Of a DNA stretch of 64,000 bases, positions 34,145 through 42,864 are shown piece by piece. How positions within the stretch are numbered: position 1 is the stretch's first letter; each line of letters begins with the position of its first letter. This stretch comes from Candidatus Obscuribacterales bacterium. Lineage in GTDB: Bacteria > Cyanobacteriota > Vampirovibrionia > Obscuribacterales > Obscuribacteraceae. The notes beneath the pieces are model-generated. The model made no database searches. It was not told the origin of the DNA and was given only the letters and a program-made list of their open reading frames with translations. Both the position numbers and the translations under genes were made by a program. The stretch spans positions 1-64,000 of the forward strand of contig JAIETF010000006.1 of NCBI GenBank assembly GCA_019745415.1. Reading direction: 5' to 3'.

Positions 34145-37100
34145 TCATTTGCGCATCGCCGATCTATCTTGATCAAGTTGATCAAGTTGGTCAAGTTTAG
34201 CAAGAGATGTAGAGTTTGCATCGGGGTCATTCCCTTTCCAAAATTTGCGCTTAAGAAAGTTCTGGAAGTCGTCTATATAGGTGAAAACCACCGGTACAAC
34301 CACCAAAGTAAAGAGTGTAGAGGTTATAAGCCCACCAATAACTGATATCGCCATTGGTGCTCTGGCTTCCGACCCGGCGCCAATACCGAGTGCAATCGGC
34401 AACATGCCGGCGATCATAGCGATTGTGGTCATCAATATAGGCTGCATCCTTGTCTCACCGGCCCTGGTGATGGCAAGCCGTTGACTGGCGCCTTCCCTCA
34501 TCTGCAAAAGGGCGTATTCAACCAACAAGATGGCATTCTTAGTGACCAATCCCATCAGCATGGTTATACCTATAAGAGCATAAAGTCCGATTGATTGCTT
34601 CCAAAGTACCAGACCAAGCAAGGCACCACAGAGACTGAGCGGCAAAGAAACCATGATTGTCAGCGGATAGAGGAAACCGCCGAATAAGATGACCAAAACT
34701 GCATAGATGAGCATGACGGCACTGGCGATGGCGGTGCCAAAACCGCTGAAAATATCCCTTTGAATTTCAGCATCCCCCAAGGGTAACTCGACAATCGTAC
34801 TGGGCATATTCTTGAAACCAGGCAGTTCATGCACTTTCTTGAGAGCTTGCCCGAGAGTTATCTTGGATTCCATTCCAGACTCAAGAGTGACCTGCCTTTG
34901 TCTATCAAACCGGTCTATCTGGAAGGGACCACAGCCGAATTCCACCTTAGCCACCGATGACAGAGGCACCAGCCGTCCGGAGTTTGTGCGCACTTTCAGA
35001 TTTTCGATTACACGCAGGTCTTGCCTGTAAGCAGGGTCTAACTGCACCCTGATATTGACCTGTCGGTCTTCGAGATTGAACTTGGCCAGATTGGCTTCAG
35101 AGTCACCTAGGGTAGCAATTAAGGCAGTGCGAGCGATGGAAGCAACAGATACGCCCTGCCTGGCTGCCTTATCAAAATCGGGTGTAACTAAGATTTCTGG
35201 TCTAAGCAAAGCGGCACTGGAAGTGACATCATAAAGTCCATCTATGGAGCGCATTTGGTCTTTAATCTCTTCGGCAGTGCGTTCTAAGAGCTCTGAATCG
35301 GCAGAGGTAAGCACTAGGCGCAGAGGCTTTCCAGATAGACCAGACGATCTCGAGAAACTCAATCTCGCGCCCGATACCGCATTAAGCAGCGGTCTTACTG
35401 CTTCTTCAAACTGTTGCTGGGTGCGCTTACGTTCATGGCGCGGCTTGAGCGAAATATAGACTGTGGCGCGAGTGACATCACCTTGATTGCCGGCAGAGTT
35501 GCGCTTAGATGAAGTAGGTGTGCCGACAAAACCCACCACATCCACCACCTCGGGCTGAGGCTTGATTATCTCGGTGACTTTGCGCACGACTTTCTCTGTC
35601 TCACCTAGTTCGGTGCCGGGCGGCAACTCGACATTCAGAAGCACTTCGCCTCGGTCTACATTAGCCATAAGCGATGTAGGCATAGCCTTGAAGAGCGCAA
35701 TGCTGGCAGCAAAGAGAATGACGGAAAAAACGACTGTCAAAAGACGGTGCTTCATAGCCTTTTCTAATAAGGGGAAATAGAAGCGCATCAGCCCCCGAGG
35801 CTTATGACTGTGGGTTACTGTCTCGGTCTCAGGAGGCAGCCTCTTCATCAAGTAAGCAGCCAGCATGGGAGTGATCATTCGCGCCACTAGAAGCGAAAAG
35901 AGAACAGCCACCGTCACCGTCAAACCAAACTGTTTAAAAAACTGTCCGGGAATACCGCCCATGGCCGCCACCGGCACAAAGACCACAACTATGGTCATAG
36001 TGGTGGCAATGACTGCCAGACCAATCTCTTCGGCAGCTTCAATAGCAGCCGGTAAAGGAGCTTTACCCATGCGCAGGTGGCGCACTATATTTTCGATTTC
36101 AACGATGGCGTCGTCCACCAAAATGCCAATAACCAGAGCCAAGCCAAGTAGAGACATACTATTTAGAGTAAAGCCGGCCCATTGCATAACGGCAAAGGTA
36201 GGAATCACTGAAAGAGGAATTGCTATCGCCGTCAGGGCTGTGGCACGCAAATCTTTGAGAAAGACCCAAACCACAAATACAGCCAGCAGGGCGCCGATAA
36301 CAAGCGACTCCAGCGAAGCATCGTAAGACTCCTTGATATAGCGGCTATTGGTTCTAAGTTTTTCTATCTTGACCTGTCCGGGCAGATTCTTGGACAACTC
36401 AGCCAACTTCTGATCCACCCCTTTCTCGACATCAACAAGGTTGGAGCCGGTGCTGCGAATCACACTAAAAGCAACTACCGGCTTATTATTGAGCAAAGCC
36501 ATCTGTCTCAGTTCAGTGGTGCCATCGCTAATGGTGCCCAAAGTGTCCAACCTGGCATGGCTGCCGTTGGGCAAGACAATCTCCTCATGAGCCAGATCTT
36601 CCACAGACAAAGCGCTGCCCAAGAAACGAATAGACTGTTCACCCGCACCAATCTGGCCGCGACCACCGGGCAAGTTGATATTGAGGGCGCGAATCTGGCT
36701 ATTGACCGTGTCGGCAGTAATACCCAAAGCTTCCAGCCTGGTAGGGTCGAGATTGATGCGAATTTCGCGGTCGACACCACCGGCTCGCTGCACCTGCCCT
36801 ACTCCAGGCACCGAAAGCAGGGCGCGGGCGATATCGTTGTCTACGACCCAGGAAAGTTCGGACGGTGGCAGGCGGTCGGAATGGACAGTATAGGTAACAA
36901 AAGGTCCGCCGACAAAATCAATGCGTTGAATGATCGGCTCTTCAATGCCCTCAGGCAAGTCTTGCCTAATTTTTGAAACCGCATCGCGGACATCATTTAC
37001 TGCCCGGTCGGTATTTGTGCCGAGGGCAAATTCGATACTGGTCATAGAAGCACCGTCAGTGACAGTGCTGGTAATATGCTTGATATTGCCTATACCGGCG

Positions 37101-37318
37101 ATGGCATCTTCAATTTTGCGGGTGACCTGGGTCTCTAGTTCGGTGGGTGCCGCACCCAGTTGCGCCACCGAAACCGATACCACAGGCACATCGATGTTCG
37201 GACTCTCATCGATGCCTAACTTGATAAAAGAAATAGAACCCATGATGGTCAGAACCAAGAAGAGAACCAGGGTAGGAACTGGATTCTTGATCGACCAGGT
37301 GGAAAGATTAAAGCTCAT
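34145..37318 (-). CDS. RND efflux pump permease (AcrB/HAE1 family)
   Basis: A 1057-residue RND permease with 12 helices and two large periplasmic loops, the standard size. Proton-relay residues are visible: the Asp pair in ILVDDAIVEIENI (helix 4) and the Lys in TKNAILLVEYALL (helix 10). The N-terminus FNLSTWSIKNPVPTLVLFLV and ESPNIDVPVVSV are typical of HAE1 members. It exports drugs, solvents or lipids by proton antiport. It overlaps the adaptor gene by 4 bp (ATGA), which couples their translation. The C-terminal tail ends in LDQLDQLDQ, encoded by a 9-bp tandem repeat. No outer-membrane channel gene lies nearby. Confidence 0.96.
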   Translation of the reverse strand: MSFNLSTWSIKNPVPTLVLFLVLTIMGSISFIKLGIDESPNIDVPVVSVSVAQLGAAPTELETQVTRKIEDAIAGIGNIKHITSTVTDGASMTSIEFALGTNTDRAVNDVRDAVSKIRQDLPEGIEEPIIQRIDFVGGPFVTYTVHSDRLPPSELSWVVDNDIARALLSVPGVGQVQRAGGVDREIRINLDPTRLEALGITADTVNSQIRALNINLPGGRGQIGAGEQSIRFLGSALSVEDLAHEEIVLPNGSHARLDTLGTISDGTTELRQMALLNNKPVVAFSVIRSTGSNLVDVEKGVDQKLAELSKNLPGQVKIEKLRTNSRYIKESYDASLESLVIGALLAVFVVWVFLKDLRATALTAIAIPLSVIPTFAVMQWAGFTLNSMSLLGLALVIGILVDDAIVEIENIVRHLRMGKAPLPAAIEAAEEIGLAVIATTMTIVVVFVPVAAMGGIPGQFFKQFGLTVTVAVLFSLLVARMITPMLAAYLMKRLPPETETVTHSHKPRGLMRFYFPLLEKAMKHRLLTVVFSVILFAASIALFKAMPTSLMANVDRGEVLLNVELPPGTELGETEKVVRKVTEIIKPQPEVVDVVGFVGTPTSSKRNSAGNQGDVTRATVYISLKPRHERKRTQQQFEEAVRPLLNAVSGARLSFSRSSGLSGKPLRLVLTSADSELLERTAEEIKDQMRSIDGLYDVTSSAALLRPEILVTPDFDKAARQGVSVASIARTALIATLGDSEANLAKFNLEDRQVNIRVQLDPAYRQDLRVIENLKVRTNSGRLVPLSSVAKVEFGCGPFQIDRFDRQRQVTLESGMESKITLGQALKKVHELPGFKNMPSTIVELPLGDAEIQRDIFSGFGTAIASAVMLIYAVLVILFGGFLYPLTIMVSLPLSLCGALLGLVLWKQSIGLYALIGITMLMGLVTKNAILLVEYALLQMREGASQRLAITRAGETRMQPILMTTIAMIAGMLPIALGIGAGSEARAPMAISVIGGLITSTLFTLVVVPVVFTYIDDFQNFLKRKFWKGNDPDANSTSLAKLDQLDQLDQDRSAMRK
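34169..34195. repeat. 9-bp triplet repeat near the 3' end of the RND permease gene
   Basis: Three copies, ttgatcaag, ttgatcaag and ttggtcaag, code on the minus strand for the LDQLDQLDQ tail about 20 bp before the stop codon. Confidence 0.75.
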
Positions 37319-38763
37319 AGCCGACTCTCGGTATTCCCGCCAAGAACTCTGACAGGGTCACCATCTTTCAAGAACCCCCCGCCTCGCTCAACCACCATGT
37401 CGCCGGCCTTGAGACCACTCAATACTTGCACAAAAGAACCGTCGCGTGCGCCCAGCTGCACATAGAGCATGCGGGCACGACTGCCGCCTTGACTCTCTTC
37501 TATCTGATAGACCAAGGGGCGGTTGCCTTTATAAGTAACACATGAAGTCGGAAGAGTAGCTACATTTTCTTTGCCTATGAGTATTTCACCACGCAAGAAA
37601 TTACCGGGCTTGAGGTCGGGACAAGAATCGATGTCGATACGCACAGTGCCAAGTCTGGTCTCTTGTTCTACAAGTGGGCTTATCTCGCGCACACGTCCTT
37701 TAAATGTCTTGCCGCTGTCTCCAGTCATCTCAACCGGCTGACCTTCTTTCACATAAAGCAGATCTTTTTCAGGCACTTGCGCTTTCAGCTCAAGGCGACC
37801 ATCGCGCACGATCTCGAACATAGTTTTATTGTTCAAAGCAATCTCACCCAGGTGCACATGTCTTTTCATAACAATGCCGTCGCAAGGGGCTTTGATTACT
37901 GTCTGATCAATTTGAGATTGCAGTTGCCTGATTGTTGCTTCAATTTCGAGCTTCTGGGCCTTTGCAATAGCAATGTCTTCGCTGCGCCCTCCGGTCAAGC
38001 CCATAGAAAGTCTCTGCTGAGACTGCTCCGCCGAAAACCGGGACGCTTTCACCCGCTCTTCCATATTGCGCACATCGGCGGCAGCCACCTTAGACTGGGT
38101 CTCTCTGGCATCAGCTTCTTGGGCGCTAACCGCCCCTTGGGCCACCAGCCAGCGGTAGCGCCTGGCATTCTCGGCAGCTTCCTGCATATTGGCTTTGGCT
38201 CTAACTAAGTTCGCTTCTTCCTGGGCAACTGCCGCCTGCGCCTGAGCATAAGCAGCCTTAAGCGCGGTTAGATCCTCCGGTCGGTTAGGCTGTATTGACT
38301 TAGCCAATGAAGCCGAAGCCGCCAGGGCTCTAGCTTTCTCTCTTTCCAACTGCGCCTTTAGAATTGAAGACTGCAAGGTGGCCAGAACCTGACCCTTTTT
38401 CACTCTGTCGCCTTCTTCAACAAAAATACCATCGACCTTCAAACCGCCCACTTCCGAACCAAGTGTTAGGTGATCCCAGGACCATACCGTGCCGCTCACC
38501 AAAAGCTTCATATTGACTGGACGCACTTGTACCGGCAAAAGACGCACCGAAATGACCGCCTTTTCGCTGGCACCATTAACCTTAGAAGCAGCGGACCCGT
38601 CGGCACCGGCAGCCGGCTTGCCCTTATCAGCGCGAAAATAGCCGACAGCCCACACAATAGCGGCAATCAAAACAACAGCGAAAACGCCATACCAGACGCC
38701 GGGTCTTTTGCGCACTGGACTCGTCTTTATCTCCAGCTTTTCTTTATCGTTCAGTACTTCCAT
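37315..38763 (-). CDS. RND efflux membrane-fusion (periplasmic adaptor) protein
   Basis: A 482-residue HlyD/AcrA-type adaptor. An N-terminal TM anchor (about 24-43) leads to the lipoyl/barrel-sandwich half-motif (VDGIFVEEGDRVKKGQVLA), a long coiled-coil hairpin (about 150-265) rich in Ala, Gln and Arg, the second half (IKAPCDGIVMKRHVHLGE), a beta-barrel and the membrane-proximal domain (LKAGDMVVERGG). It links the permease to an outer-membrane channel encoded elsewhere. It overlaps the TetR gene by one base and the permease by four, so all three form one tightly coupled operon. Confidence 0.95.
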   Translation of the reverse strand: MEVLNDKEKLEIKTSPVRKRPGVWYGVFAVVLIAAIVWAVGYFRADKGKPAAGADGSAASKVNGASEKAVISVRLLPVQVRPVNMKLLVSGTVWSWDHLTLGSEVGGLKVDGIFVEEGDRVKKGQVLATLQSSILKAQLEREKARALAASASLAKSIQPNRPEDLTALKAAYAQAQAAVAQEEANLVRAKANMQEAAENARRYRWLVAQGAVSAQEADARETQSKVAAADVRNMEERVKASRFSAEQSQQRLSMGLTGGRSEDIAIAKAQKLEIEATIRQLQSQIDQTVIKAPCDGIVMKRHVHLGEIALNNKTMFEIVRDGRLELKAQVPEKDLLYVKEGQPVEMTGDSGKTFKGRVREISPLVEQETRLGTVRIDIDSCPDLKPGNFLRGEILIGKENVATLPTSCVTYKGNRPLVYQIEESQGGSRARMLYVQLGARDGSFVQVLSGLKAGDMVVERGGGFLKDGDPVRVLGGNTESRL

Positions 38764-39437
38764 CAGGTTCCCTGTAATTCTACTTTCTCGCTCTCGCTCA
38801 ACACGCCTCTATAAAAGATGTCGAGAATTGGTTCTGTAAGTTCCTTCAGTGATTGTTTTCTGCCTGAAAAATAATTTGCAAACAAGGCACCATAGACCTG
38901 GTGGTTGACAAATTCAAAGATTTTCTCGCCGGGAATGTCTCTAAAAATGCCGTCACGCCGCAATGTCTCGTAAATTTCGACCCACCTAGACTTGCGCTGT
39001 TCGAGATGTTGAAAATAAGTGGATGTTTCGCGGCTCTTGAACTCGGCTCTTTCCTGGACAAGAAGCTCAACAACCTCGGGATTAGCGTCAAAGAAAGCGA
39101 AATAGGCGCGCATGCCTTTCTCGAGAAGCTGAAAGGTGGAAGTGGAGCCTTCGGTCTCTTGGTCGATCGTAGCCCTCATTCTCTGCATGCCATAAGCCAA
39201 GCAAGCAAAAAATAGATCGTTCTTGGTATCGAAATAGTTATAGATTGTGCCTTTAGCCACACCGAGCTGATCGGCCACCGACTTCAAGTCAGTATTGCGA
39301 AAGCCCCGGCTGGCAAATAATTTTGTCGCACATTCCAAAATATCTTCGCGACGCCTGTGTAGGTGCGCCATGTCTTTTGGGCGACCTGGCGGTCTGCGCC
39401 CGCCTTTGATTGTTGAATCGTTATGCATGTAGGTCAT
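38763..39437 (-). CDS. TetR/AcrR-family transcriptional regulator of the RND operon
   Basis: A 224-residue regulator. The N-terminal helix-turn-helix is typical: RREDILECATKLFASRGF, DLKSVADQLGVAKGTIYNYF, DTKNDLFF. The remaining helices form the ligand pocket and dimer interface. As the first gene of the efflux operon, with an operator-like palindrome just upstream, it most likely represses itself and the pump until a pump substrate binds. The N-terminus is basic (GGRRPPGRPKD), often an extra DNA contact. Start codons in the MTYM region are close together, and the first ATG is used here. Confidence 0.93.
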   Translation of the reverse strand: MTYMHNDSTIKGGRRPPGRPKDMAHLHRRREDILECATKLFASRGFRNTDLKSVADQLGVAKGTIYNYFDTKNDLFFACLAYGMQRMRATIDQETEGSTSTFQLLEKGMRAYFAFFDANPEVVELLVQERAEFKSRETSTYFQHLEQRKSRWVEIYETLRRDGIFRDIPGEKIFEFVNHQVYGALFANYFSGRKQSLKELTEPILDIFYRGVLSESEKVELQGT

Positions 39438-39462
39438 GGGCGTACGCTTTTAACCCCAATAA

Positions 39463-39490
39463 TGACCAGCCTTTAATGACCCGCCGGTCA
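39463..39490. promoter_or_regulatory. Candidate TetR operator upstream of the efflux operon
   Basis: TGACC-cgcc-GGTCA (39477-39490) is a perfect inverted repeat, with another tgacc half-site at 39463-39467 and a ggtca at 39432-39436. It lies about 40 bp upstream of the TetR gene start, where an autorepressor should bind. Confidence 0.55.
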
Positions 39491-39507
39491 CTAAATTATA
39501 GCAGTTG

Positions 39508-40674
39508 CTAATGCTTGCCTATCAGGTTTCCAACAAGTGTGTTTGGAATCTTATGACCCAAGTTGAGAGCGCCCACATCGATAACACTGAGCTGCGGTGA
39601 AAGCTCCCGGGCATTGTGCATTTGCCCAAGGCGATAAGAACCCCGGGTCATACCGCCAAGGCTACGCACGAAACCAGAAAGGTTGATATTGACATCATTC
39701 TCGGCAGCAAGAACAATTGAACGCTCGGCTGTGGCGGCAACCTCGGCCATATGAGGGCGGAAGCTTTCCATAGACATATCGGGTCGGCTGAAAATCAAAG
39801 TGTCGAAAACTTTGCCGCCCTCGTAGGTGGCCTTAAACTGCGGTCCGGTAAGGTAACGGACCATAAGATTCCCGCCTAGACTATGCATCACCACAGACAA
39901 TTGACCGGGCGGAAGCCGCCTTCTCAGATTCTCCATAAAATGCACGAATCTAATCTGGGTGGTTTCCATATTCTTCAGCGAACCAGGGTAAAGCCAGGCC
40001 GGTGTAGCCCAGTCGTAAGCCAGCAAAACCACGTCATCGCCCATGGACTGCCGCAGACCGGCTTCCATATCGCGAGCCTGCCCTTCCATTTCTTTGAAAC
40101 TAACACAACAGCCATGCACAAACAAAACAACTTTCTTGCCACGACAATTGTTTAAGAATGAACCGCCGCTCTCTTCGGCAAAGTTGACGCCGTCTTCAGT
40201 CGAAAGCCAAGTGAGATTGTCTTGCCCGCTATCTACAAAGAAAGCCGAGCTAAGCTTGCCGCCCTCTTTGAAGGGAAGAGCATTGTTCAAGGGTGTCATA
40301 GTATTGTTTTCAATACGCTTCTCATCTTCCCGAGAAGCCTTTCTATCTTCCTCATCTTCACTGACTGTACCAAGATGGTCACTCGCCTTAGAAGGTAAGA
40401 CAAAAGTCTCCCGACCGGTGGAAAGCCTTAGAGTAGCCCGATCACTGGCAATAAAAAGTCGGCCGCGCTTAGCCGTTGCTTTCTTTTTAAACAACAATCG
40501 GTCTAGAAGACCGCCAGCATTAGAAGACTGCGCCCCGGCAGGCACATCGGCGTTGGGCTGACCTTCTGCGGCAATCCAGCCCGTACCAAGAAAAAGAGTG
40601 AAAATGGCCGCACATAAGACCCCCGCCCTTACCGGGCGGGCAAAGCGAATATTCGACAGTATTCTTTGCAACAC
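39508..40674 (-). CDS. Secreted or membrane-anchored alpha/beta hydrolase (DUF900-like)
   Basis: A 388-residue protein. An N-terminal hydrophobic segment (about 18-36) is a signal or anchor. A Ser/Lys-rich linker follows, then an alpha/beta-hydrolase domain (about 180-380): oxyanion VLFVHGCC (His187, Gly188), nucleophile elbow VVMHSLGGNL with S265, and a late region containing Asp and His (SRPDMSM, GALNLGHKIPN). The pattern matches the DUF900 family, found in envelope-associated hydrolases with no established substrate. It stands alone, on the same strand as, and downstream of, the rhomboid gene. Confidence 0.82.
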   Translation of the reverse strand: MLQRILSNIRFARPVRAGVLCAAIFTLFLGTGWIAAEGQPNADVPAGAQSSNAGGLLDRLLFKKKATAKRGRLFIASDRATLRLSTGRETFVLPSKASDHLGTVSEDEEDRKASREDEKRIENNTMTPLNNALPFKEGGKLSSAFFVDSGQDNLTWLSTEDGVNFAEESGGSFLNNCRGKKVVLFVHGCCVSFKEMEGQARDMEAGLRQSMGDDVVLLAYDWATPAWLYPGSLKNMETTQIRFVHFMENLRRRLPPGQLSVVMHSLGGNLMVRYLTGPQFKATYEGGKVFDTLIFSRPDMSMESFRPHMAEVAATAERSIVLAAENDVNINLSGFVRSLGGMTRGSYRLGQMHNARELSPQLSVIDVGALNLGHKIPNTLVGNLIGKH

Positions 40675-40771
40675 CTTAACTAACGAACTCGAAACTATTA
40701 AAGTCGCACAAGAACCGGCGAACGGCTCAATGCTTCGATATTACCAAAAAAGTGCAAGAAATGCCCGATCA

Positions 40772-41779
40772 TCAATCCCCAAAAGTATTTTGCTCAGCCG
40801 CTCGCTTATTACTTTTAACTCCATTACTCGAAGCACTTTTGCCCTTGTGATTATGCTTGCCCGAGCTCTTATGTGAAGCAGGTTTACTTGAAACAGGTTT
40901 GCTAGAAACTGGTTTGCTGACTGCAGGCTTGGCAGAATAATCAGAGGGCTTTGCCGGTTGAGGCAGAGCTCGTGCCGGAGGCTGCAGCACCGGCGCCGTC
41001 TGAAAGCGAAAAGCATGATGCTGATAGGCGGCAAAACCGATGGCGGCGAGGCCATAAAGAACCAGGAAGGCAGCGATAAAGGGCGGCAGCGGCAATTTCT
41101 CAACATTTGCATAACTATAGGGCGATCCGGTGCGTCGCTCATTATCTTTCAAAACAAACTTGAGCAAAATTATGCCGCCGACAAAACCGCCGATATGGGC
41201 AAACCAAGCAGTTCCCCCACCGCTAACATCCGAAAATGCTGATGAAAGCACCTGCAAAACAAACCAAAAACCAATTAATATCCAAGCATCCAACTTTGGT
41301 CTGAAATACCAGGTCACCCAGGTATTAACTTTGACACCCGGGAAGAGAACCAAGTAGGCGCCGAGTACGCCTGAAATAGCGCCACTCGCCCCTAAAGAAG
41401 GAACAGTGGAGGAAGGATCAGAAATAATATGCGCCAAGTCGGCCAGTATGCCGCAACAAAGATAGAAGAGCAAATAATTGGTGTGCCCGACCCGATCTTC
41501 TACATTATCGCCAAAAATATAGAGATACCAGAGATTGCCGAAAATATGCGATAAGCCGCCATGCATAAACATAGAGCTTAAAATGGTGCCGAATTCGGTT
41601 AGTGAAAAATGATTGAGGAACCTTGCCGGAACCACCATCAGCTGGCGCTCTAGTAGTTCGCCGGCGGCACCTTGAAGAAAAAGGAACTGGGCAATAAAGG
41701 CCATTATATTGGCAAAGATAAGCAGATGATTTACAACCGGGTAGGTCCGCGTTGGATTTTCATCTGAAACAGGGAACAA
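40772..41779 (-). CDS. Rhomboid-family intramembrane serine protease
   Basis: A 335-residue rhomboid with the catalytic dyad intact: S132 in GASGAISG and H195 in WFAHIGGF, plus the HGGLSHIFGN motif (about 73-82). The core has about six helices, with cleavage of TM substrates inside the bilayer. The C-terminal tail is Ser/Lys/Pro-rich with repeated KPVSSKP units, cytosolic and probably disordered. I start at the TTG at 41779, which has gagg about 8 bp upstream and gives FPVSDENPTRTYPVV, close to the family N-terminus. The GTG at 41827 would nearly touch the divergent neighbour. Confidence 0.93.
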   Translation of the reverse strand: MFPVSDENPTRTYPVVNHLLIFANIMAFIAQFLFLQGAAGELLERQLMVVPARFLNHFSLTEFGTILSSMFMHGGLSHIFGNLWYLYIFGDNVEDRVGHTNYLLFYLCCGILADLAHIISDPSSTVPSLGASGAISGVLGAYLVLFPGVKVNTWVTWYFRPKLDAWILIGFWFVLQVLSSAFSDVSGGGTAWFAHIGGFVGGIILLKFVLKDNERRTGSPYSYANVEKLPLPPFIAAFLVLYGLAAIGFAAYQHHAFRFQTAPVLQPPARALPQPAKPSDYSAKPAVSKPVSSKPVSSKPASHKSSGKHNHKGKSASSNGVKSNKRAAEQNTFGD

Positions 41780-41834
41780 TCCTATGCCCTCATCTTTAGT
41801 GGAAAAATCAGCGAAGGAATTCAGCACATATCAT

Positions 41835-42845
41835 ATGAATACCCAACCTGAACCCTACAAAAACCAGGGCAAAATCAAGAATACTGCCAAATATATGGCT
41901 GCTGCTTTTTTAGTTCTGCTTTTCAGTTTGTGGTGTTCACTTGCCGACTTCGCACTGATTTTCGACCTTTTCTGCCAGTTCCGTTATCAACTAACTCTCT
42001 CGGCGCTGCTCTTGCTTTTGCCGCTCTCAAACAGGAAAGTCAGATCAGCATTAAACAAAAAGCAGCAGTTGATTGTTTGGCTTAGTTGCCTTCTTGCTTT
42101 AGGGCTGAACATATTCGCCATTTTCAGCAGTCTTGAAATTGATAGAGCCGCAGCGGCAGTGCAGGCCCCTCACACTCTTACCATTGCGCAATGCAATATA
42201 AACTCGGCAAACTACAATCCAATCAGAATGCTCAAGTCTTGTCAAAGCGCCGATATCATCTGCCTAGAAGAAATATCGCCAAAACTAGCAGAAGAATTGA
42301 ATAACAAAGACGGGCCCGTATCAAAAGCCTACCCCTACAAAATCATCAAACCCAGATTAGACAACTTCGGCATAGGCATCCTCAGTAAATTGCCGATTAA
42401 GAGCTCTAGAATCTTCCAAAATGAAGAAAGAATACCTTCGATAGAATGCCTCATTTCACTTGGCTCAAAAGAAATTACTGTGCGGGCGATTCATACTCTG
42501 CCACCCTTGAGCGAAAACATGTATAAATCGCGCAATAAAGATTTTAAAAACCTGGCCGTTCGCGGACAGACCACAACACCGCTAATCATTGCCGGTGATT
42601 TCAACTGTGTGCCCTGGTCACCACATATGAAACCAATCTTTGCAAGCGGATTGAAAGAAGCCGGTCCTTCCTACTCCTTGCCTCCACCAACTTGGTGCAC
42701 TATGCTGCCCCTTCCTCTGCGCTTGCCGATAGATCATATCTTCGTTTCAAAAGACTTTGCTGTATCGTCTTTAGAAATTGGCGCGGATACAGGTTCTGAT
42801 CATCTACCCCTGATAGCCAAACTACACTTGCAAGATAGCAACTAA
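41835..42845 (+). CDS. Membrane-anchored endonuclease/exonuclease/phosphatase-fold protein
   Basis: A 336-residue protein. About three N-terminal TM helices (roughly 20-105) precede an EEP (DNase I/sphingomyelinase/inositol phosphatase) domain. Visible catalytic motifs are the Asn in AQCNINSAN, the metal-binding Glu in CLEEISP, the His in IHTLPP, GDFNCVPWS, and the final DHIFVSK plus SDHLPLIA. The fold hydrolyses phosphodiester or phosphomonoester bonds in nucleic acids, lipids or inositol phosphates, and the domain probably lies outside the cytosol. I start at ATG 41835; the frame is open to 41784. A paralogue follows, separated by a short duplicated stop region. Confidence 0.85.
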   Translation: MNTQPEPYKNQGKIKNTAKYMAAAFLVLLFSLWCSLADFALIFDLFCQFRYQLTLSALLLLLPLSNRKVRSALNKKQQLIVWLSCLLALGLNIFAIFSSLEIDRAAAAVQAPHTLTIAQCNINSANYNPIRMLKSCQSADIICLEEISPKLAEELNNKDGPVSKAYPYKIIKPRLDNFGIGILSKLPIKSSRIFQNEERIPSIECLISLGSKEITVRAIHTLPPLSENMYKSRNKDFKNLAVRGQTTTPLIIAGDFNCVPWSPHMKPIFASGLKEAGPSYSLPPPTWCTMLPLPLRLPIDHIFVSKDFAVSSLEIGADTGSDHLPLIAKLHLQDSN

Positions 42846-42860
42846 CAATAGCAACTAACA
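42835..42860. repeat. 13-bp duplication over the stop codon of the first EEP gene
   Basis: Two exact copies of atagcaactaaca (42835-42847 and 42848-42860). Copy 1 contains the codons AGC AAC and the TAA stop; copy 2 repeats them in the 19-bp spacer before the next start. Confidence 0.8.
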
Positions 42861-42864
42861 AATT

